Below, in pieces: positions 57,755 to 64,000 of a stretch of DNA of 64,000 nucleotides (position 1 is the first letter of the stretch; every line of letters begins with the position of its first letter). This DNA is from Glandiceps talaboti (taxonomy: Eukaryota; Hemichordata; Enteropneusta; Spengelidae), in NCBI RefSeq assembly GCF_964340395.1, contig NW_027554297.1, forward strand, positions 25,001-89,000. Reading direction: 5' to 3'. Both the position numbers and the translations under genes were made by a program. Under the pieces are notes generated by a model that was not told where the DNA came from, did no database searches, and worked only from the letters and a program-made list of their open reading frames with translations.

Positions 57755-60140
57755 CTCCAGTATGGTATATTCAACCTGTTGTGTTCTTAGGATGTAGGTA
57801 TTAGTATTATCTGTCAATACAGGGATACGATATCTTTCATGTAGTCCTAGTCAACACTTTTAGTTCACACTCTGTCAGAGACAAACCTTTCAACAATTGT
57901 GTCTGTTGTGATTTATTATTATAGTCCTTTTTATTAAGTCTTTCATCCAAAGTTTTGGTTAATTTAACAAACACCTACAGGTAGATTTTCCATCGTGATT
58001 AATACACATTGATGATACTGACACCACAGGTCTTGCCTTCTCCTTTTGACATCCTATCTGAGCCAACCTCTTCCCAAAAATGTATGTCTTCCTTTGAATT
58101 CAATTCTCTTTGTTACTTCTTGACCAACTACAATAAAGAGAATGATTGATCGAAAATTAAAACAATCTGCTTAAGTGCTAAAGAACACTCATTAAAATTT
58201 TTAGCACAACTGAACTGATAAGGTTCAATAGTGCTATAGGCATCACTATTTAAATGTCTGTCTGTCTGTCTGTCTGTCTGTGTGTCTGCGTGTCTGTGTA
58301 AACAACTTAAAGTAAAAAACCACTGAACTGATTGCCATGATATTTGGTGGGTATATTACCTTATGTGTCTAGTTGGGAAATTGTTCAAGTCAAAATGATT
58401 ACATCATCGCTGTGATTTGGGTAAAAAATTTGATTTTGTTAAAAAAACTTAAACTCAAAAATTACTAGGCAGATATGTCTAAGAATTGGTGGGAACATTC
58501 TTAAAGGTGTTTAGATGACGAATTGTTCACAACATGATGATGCCATCAGTAATATGCAAATTAGGGCTAAAAATGTATCTTTTTGGTCAAAAGTCTTTAA
58601 TTCCAAAACATCTGAGCAGATTGGGCTGAAATTTAATGGGGATGCATCTAGGAATGTATACATAAAGCACAATATTAAGCACATAATGATCTCATCAGTG
58701 ATTAGGTGTAAAAATGTGAATTTTGGTCAAAAAACTTATATCTCAAAAAGTACTTCGTCAATGAGACTGAAACTTGGTGAGATGTTTTTAGAAGTATTAT
58801 TCTATGGAATAATCATAACATGTTGATACTATGAGTAATATGCAAATAAAGTCTAAAAGTTGTGTTTTGGTTAATAATTTTTCACTTGTAAAATAACCGG
58901 CAGATTAAAGCTTAAATTTCATGGGAATGTAGGGATCTGCATGTGCAGAAATCTCAAGCACATGGTGATCTCATTAGTGATCTTCAAATTAGGTAAAAAG
59001 AAATGTATGCTTTTTCCTCAAAAATCTTCAACTTTGAAATTACCCAGTAGATTGGGCTTAACTTTGTTGAGAATGTGTAGATATGTCCTCCTTAGCTGAG
59101 AACAGTATATTGTTAATTAGCTATAATGTTTACTGTACTATTTCATCTGGTTATAAAGTGTGTAGTGGGGCCAGTTTGGTTTATGACTTGATTATGTAAT
59201 ATGTGGTAAGACAGCTGTTCATCACCTATAATTATAAACTGAATGTAGCTGGCCTTTAATTACAATAAGACAACCAAGAAAGTTAACATGTTACATTGGT
59301 ATGACTTGGTTCCAAATTGATTTAAAAAATAAAAAGAAGTACAAAACCTTGTAGACACATCACTTTAAAGTCTGACTAGGATGTTGCTATACTTGTCTTG
59401 ATTAAGTACACTTCCAACATAGGATGGCTGGATTATTATGATGGAAATTAGGTATGAACATTTTGTTTTGGTTACAACTTTAAATCTTCAAAAAATTATA
59501 TTATGTGCGACAATGCAATATTTTCGCTATTTTTTTTTTATTATTAGCCAAAATATACCTGTCAAGATTAATCATTTTAGTACTGGTGGATTACATATTC
59601 TTGTGAAACCAATCCTAGCTGAGGTTGAAAACAAATCTAAAATCTTATGAGTGTTCTTCAGCATATTATACAGTACACAAAATAAACAATGATATATTAC
59701 TGTCATCTCATTCTTATAAAACTGTAAGAATACATGTATAACAGGGTCACAGCTGTTGATTCTTTTCGAAACTATTTCTGGCTAATTAACAAGGAAATGT
59801 TTTTTTCTTCTGACAAAAGCTGCATCCAGTACTTGTACCTTTTCCAATTAGTTTGTTACTAGTTTCTTCTACAGAGATGTTATAATAGATACTTTTGTCA
59901 GTTATATCTAATAGCTTTAAACATAGTGTAACTGAAATCCTGTGTTAGATTACTGCAAGAAAGAAATATTTGGAAGAATACAAACATATTTAAGTTGTGT
60001 TCAACAATTGATTTTGACTTGCATACCTGTTAACTGACAGTCATAACTTTGGCGCAGTTGTTTGCATCCCTCATGTGATGCTTTAGCTTTTAAAGTGTTG
60101 AAAACAAAAAATGTGTCATTTGACAGTTTTTGGAGCTGAT
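57755..60140. repeat. Copy 2 of the ancient duplication, interrupted
   Basis: Collinear with 526-1590. The parts 57755-58195 and 59535-60140 match 510-985 and about 1000-1570. The ~1.34 kb between them is an inserted TIR element absent from copy 1. Confidence 0.75.
58197..59530. mobile_element. TAGCACAACTG element inserted in the duplication
   Basis: The left end is TTTTAGCACAACTGAACTGATAAGG-like with the TTCAATAGTGCTATAGGCAT block, then a (GTCT)n tract, then five degenerate ~110-bp subrepeats. The right end is a decayed CAGTTGTGCTAC (TATGTGCGACAATGC near 59500). Insertion after the duplication is shown by its absence at the corresponding point near 990 in copy 1. The modest frames inside (for example 58515-58826) follow the subrepeats and are not genes. 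Confidence 0.72.
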
Positions 60141-61110
60141 ACATGTATGGATATGTCAAAAATTCAAGAAATGTATGTAAATGTGCCTAGCAACAAGACA
60201 ACACCCATAGCAACTGCTTAATGATCACGTATATAGCAAAGATACATCAGGGATTCATAGACAAGTGAACAAATATTTTTAAAATATATGCAAATATGGA
60301 TAGCAACATGACCACGCCCATAGCAACAGTCAAAAGATTGCATATATTGCATTGGTAACAACAGGCAACTGGATAGACATTCAATGAATGAACACATATA
60401 CCTAGCATGGATAAGCATGTGGATAAACATTTTTTTTTTTAAAAACTGGACAGTTGTGCTACAACGCCATTGGCGTTATTGTTGTTAAAAATCTTTCATT
60501 CCAAACCTACTGAGCAGATTTGAAAATGGATTTTGGAAGGTTTAGATGAACCTGCATTCATAACATGATGATCCCATCAGTGATATGCAAATTAGGTCTA
60601 AAAATCTCAATTTTGGTCAAAATCTTATATCTTGAAACTGTGTGGTTTATGAGGTTGATACTCGGTGTGGTATTATTCTGCAGTTATTGTTGAAAATATT
60701 TGGACACAATTGGCTTGATAACAACCTGCCCTCCTCCTAAACATCAAAATATGTATGCAAATGTGCATAGCAAAAAAACACTCCCCTAGCTACAGTTCAA
60801 TGATGCCGTGTAATGCAAAGATAAGTGCAGGAATGGGTAGGCAAGTAAATAATTATTCAAAAATGTTTGGAAATATGCCTAGCAATGTGAACACACCTTT
60901 ACCAACAGTCAAGTGATGGTGTATATTGCAAAAACAATGGTTAGGCAAGTGAATAAACATTAGTAAAATGATCTCACACCTTGTTTGCCTAGCAACAAGA
61001 ACTCATCCATAGCAACATATATATCCAAGAAAGGGAATCTACTTAGCAAAAAAGACTACTCCATAGAAACAACCAAATGATGGTGTATATGGCACAGATA
61101 ACATCATAGG
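60141..61110. repeat. Nested fragments of the TAGCACAACTG element family
   Basis: A 3' half (CCTAGCAACAAGACAAC..., ending CAGTTGTGCTACAACG near 60452) is followed by an internal piece (CTACTGAGCAGATTTG, ATATGCAAATTAGGTC) and then further 3'-half units with CATAGCAAC blocks up to about 61110. Confidence 0.6.
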
Positions 61111-62210
61111 TTGAATGTGAAGGGTGCATATCTTAATTACTAAAAATCATTAATTATGCAAATGAGTGATTGAAACTAAAAGTTATATCAAGTTTTCAGA
61201 ACATGTGTGATTAGTTATTTTTGAAGTATGTATGTGTTTTATTGAATTGAAGTGTGCATTAATAGGATATATCCTAAGGAATTATACACAAGCATTATAT
61301 TTGGTGTCATATCACTTTCACCGAATGGAGCCATATTTGTAGTTAAAATTGTAACTCAAAAACTGTAATACATTGAAACCCCATTCAAATAAGATTAGAC
61401 ATTCAAATTAGACATTGACCTTTGACCTAGATCTGGATCTTCAGGTTCAGGTACGGACATTTAGCAATTCCCTGCATTGTCACAGACATTTTGTACTATT
61501 CATTTGTTGCCACCAATTTCTTTTAAATCATGTCTCCATTTAGTCACATTTGAAGGGGGGGGGGGGTTATTTAGTTTATTTAGACTTGTTTAGTACATGC
61601 ATTGATGGTAAAGACGTGATTGTTTAATTGATATAGTTTATAATCATAATGGTTCATTGATAATTTTTGTCAAATTTCATAAGGTTTCATAATTAATGTT
61701 TAGTTATAATTGTACGCCATACAAGCTAGCTATAACTCAGATATTTGCATTCCGACAATGTATGTACATTTTAGGAACAAAAAACCTATGATTTAGCCAT
61801 TATTTGAGGCACTCAGTTTAAATCTGGTTCAAACCTTTTCTAAAAGAATGTCCACTGTAGCAACACACGATTTTCATAACTCGTGGAATGAAGAATTTTT
61901 TTTTGTAACCAAATGCTAATTACAATGGGTTATACAGGTACAATATGTATGTTTTGTAGGGATGATTTTTGAATAGGTTCATTGGTGATATTAACTGAGA
62001 ATGATGAACTACTATGGTTATTCTTAATTGCAACATAGTTGAACTATTTCTAGAAGATACTCAACTGTAATACAACATTTGAGGATCACCTTCAACACGT
62101 CCATCATGTACAAGGAATGGTGTGTTCACTCCCTTAGGTACCAAAATGTATACATCAGTACATCAATTTTATAGTAGGAAGAAAGAAAACAATCCTTGCT
62201 CTAGTGCTCT
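61111..62210. other. Non-coding; nothing recognised
   Basis: AT-rich DNA with one G run (about 61555-61567). Confidence 0.45.
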
Positions 62211-62333
62211 AGAGCATACATAAGTTATTTTCATGAGTGACTTGGTATATTCTGCTGTATTTTCAGGATCACTCGTGTAAATACGGTGGCAGAATAAACC
62301 GAATCACTCGTGAAAATAAATTGTGTATGCTCT
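62211..62333. mobile_element. 123-bp hairpin MITE
   Basis: AGAGCATACATAAGTTATTT on the left is inverted at the right end (AAATAAATTGTGTATGCTCT at 62314-62333), and the inner parts (CATGAGTGACTTGG, ATTCTGC) are mirrored too (CCGAATCACTCGTG, GCAGAAT). Arms are about 53 bp around a small centre near 62272. Confidence 0.75.
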
Positions 62334-62394
62334 ACCATCCATTGTGAGGCCGTGGGGGTCTGTCATATTATGTTATAGTATAGCATACAATAGG

Positions 62395-62765
62395 TAACAA
62401 GGTGTGGGCTTTGCATGTGGATTACTGGCCATTAGACAAGTTACAGTCAGTGGTACATATAAGTAACCAAAATGAACCCCCCCCCAAAAAAAAAAAAAAT
62501 AAAATAAAATAAAAAAATAAATAAATAGAAGTTGCAAACCATGCCTCTTTAAATGTGCCAATCCAGAAAAGGGGACACCATTCCTGGAGAAATAAATGCA
62601 TTTTTGTGAACTTTGGATGGACTTGAATCTTGTTAGTTTGTCCATTGAATACTAAAAATGAATCATGAGTCATCATGGTCATCTACAACTCAAAAGCTCA
62701 CACACAAATATACAATTATTTCACCAAGTGGTATGGTGTTTCCCTTCAACTCATTTTTCCATCTC
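62395..62765. repeat. Diverged copy of the 42240-42600 dispersed repeat
   Basis: The same order of blocks as 42240-42600: ACAAGTTACAGTCAGTGGTA, C/A homopolymers, CCAATCCAGAAAAG, TTTTTGTGAACTTTGGATG and ATACAATTATTTCACCAAG. The open frames through the homopolymers are artefacts. Confidence 0.75.
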
Positions 62766-63408
62766 TTCAGGGTCCCAAATCTCAAAGTAGAAAAAAAGAC
62801 ATGAGTATCTTTCAATAATTTTTACTAATCATTAGGGGTGGACCATTTGATATCCTGGGGGGGGGGGGGGCTTGGAAGATTTCGGGGAAAAAAAAGATGC
62901 CAAGTGGATTTGCTTGAAAAAAAAATGCGGATATGAGTGGGTGATGGAAAAAAAAGATGGACCACTGCTGCTAGAAAAAAAATGTCTTGGCAGGGAAATG
63001 ATGCACAGGATCGAGTATACTGTTCAACCTGCTTGTACCTCTCCAACCAGGACACTTGTCAAATCATGACAAACAGTTTCAAACACATGTCAGGGACCAG
63101 TCAGTTTCGTTAGCCTGTGGTACATATATATATTTGTTCTTGTCTTTGTTTCTTTCATAAATGGTTTAAATATTACTTCATGTAAGGGTTCAAACATAAC
63201 TATACATAAAATTATACATATAAAAAACATGTATTACCTAGCTACCACACTAGTTACAGAACATGCCATGTAAGTGTTTGGCTGTTTCACAATCAGTGCT
63301 TCACTTATCTTGCACTTTGGGGCAAAAGTGAACTTGAAGGTTTTGTAATCTTCATACTATTGGATAGTTTATAAAAGAACTTAATCTAAATTGTTCTCGT
63401 CTCTTCAG
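62766..63408. other. Non-coding; G and A homopolymers
   Basis: A G run at about 62858-62870 is followed by several A-rich runs, giving Lys-rich frames on the plus strand. No credible gene. Confidence 0.45.
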
Positions 63409-63499
63409 TATGAATTTGTCAGAAGGGATGATATACTTCCAATTTCAGACACTACAGATCGACACCACAACTCAAATTCAAGTTTCTATTGTACACTAG
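63409..63499 (+). CDS. Possible internal exon (weak)
   Basis: A 91-nt stretch is preceded by a good acceptor (TTCTCGTCTCTTCAG) and followed by GTATGA. It is open in the phase-0 frame that would continue from the ankyrin exon (YEFVRRDDILPISDTTDR, then a Ser/Asn/His-rich tail). I do not recognise a domain, the donor is weak and the exon would be out of phase (phase 1) at its end. It may be a chance match. Confidence 0.25.
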
Positions 63500-64000
63500 G
63501 TATGACCTCCTAAAGTGCTCTCACACATCAGTAACGTTACTATGCATGCAATATCAATGCCCCTATACCAATGTTACAGGCCCACTTATATAACATGGAA
63601 CACTTATTTAAAAAGGTTACATTTACTTAGCTTTTCGATGCTTGGCAATATATATCTCAGAGGCTATGAATAACCTAAAAATTGCCTAGATAGAAACAAA
63701 AAACTACAGATTTGGCAGGGGGGAGGGGGGGGGGGGGGCTTGGACTCCATCACCCCAGAGGCCACTCATTCGTTAAACCAACAATAAGATTCACCAAAAT
63801 TGGTAAAAAACTTGAAAAGCTTCTAGGGGAGACCCCCTAGAACCCTCCTCCGACATAAGAGGTAGACATGTTCCAGTTTCTAATCAAAGTTCTTTCTTCC
63901 ACCTCTCACTGTCAAGATGCTATGAAACTTTATTTCAAAAATGTTTCAACCTTATGTAGTTGCTTTTTACATGTTAGAGCTGTCTTGTAAAGCTTGCAAA
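63500..64000. other. Non-coding; nothing recognised
   Basis: A G-rich run lies at about 63718-63738. No gene or RNA is seen to the window end. Confidence 0.45.

Noticed and set aside
58515-58826. 103-codon plus-strand frame
   Set aside because: Lies wholly within degenerate subrepeats of a non-autonomous element, with no domain or splice signals.
62373-62682. Phe-rich minus-strand frames
   Set aside because: Result of poly-A and poly-C homopolymers in a dispersed repeat.

Overview
The window is eukaryotic and almost certainly from an invertebrate metazoan genome. The evidence is split ankyrin-repeat exons with GT/AG borders, animal-type LINE, Gypsy, integrase-type DNA transposon and Tc1/IS630-like remnants, tRNA-derived SINEs, many hairpin MITEs and a very large share of satellite DNA. 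The base composition is AT-rich. I cannot name the species; a hemichordate, amphioxus or similar marine deuterostome is a guess. There are no prokaryotic operons and no CRISPR.

Host gene: only two host exons are well supported, both 93-nt, plus-strand, phase-0 ankyrin-repeat exons (7295-7387 and 46808-46900). If consecutive, they are separated by a 39.4-kb intron that holds nearly all of the repeat architecture. A weaker exon candidate lies at 63409-63499.

Layout: 1-7.2 kb has a 43-bp hairpin array, one copy of an ancient duplication, a broken Gypsy integrase and a 1.3-kb TIR element. From 8.97 to 19.86 kb, an integrase-type (Ginger-like) DNA transposon fossil is bounded by matching inverted ends. 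It holds a spliced but broken gene (zinc-knuckle/integrase, a 39-bp minisatellite, an Ulp1-like protease and a PHD finger) and carries a truncated LINE and a near-perfect hairpin MITE. From 20.5 to 22.6 kb is a tandem of ~355-410-bp units. From 22.6 to 32.1 kb is a giant foldback element: short terminal inverted repeats, two oppositely oriented arrays of AATAGC-rich ~108-bp units (short left arm, ~7.2-kb right arm) and a central LINE fragment. A 46/48-bp minisatellite (32.6-39.45 kb) is split by a young 4832-bp DNA transposon with 34-bp perfect TIRs, an ATAC target-site duplication and a three-exon HADNC/GQNKN-family gene. A 71-bp satellite follows (39.8-41.46 kb), then a 1.36-kb tandem duplication carrying SINEs with an amplified tRNA-like head (42.4-45.2 kb), a TTAA-flanked palindromic MITE, the second ankyrin exon and a 56-bp satellite (49.3-51.2 kb). 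The rest holds a decayed second copy of the 34-kb transposon gene, more MITEs, an inverted SINE and the second copy of the ancient duplication (57.75-60.14 kb), which was later invaded by another 1.3-kb TIR element.

Nothing here forms a multi-gene pathway. The window is best read as a long intron or gene-poor stretch colonised by nested mobile elements whose parts have repeatedly turned into tandem arrays. The most novel items are the foldback element with satellite arms and the intact-ended 4.8-kb transposon.
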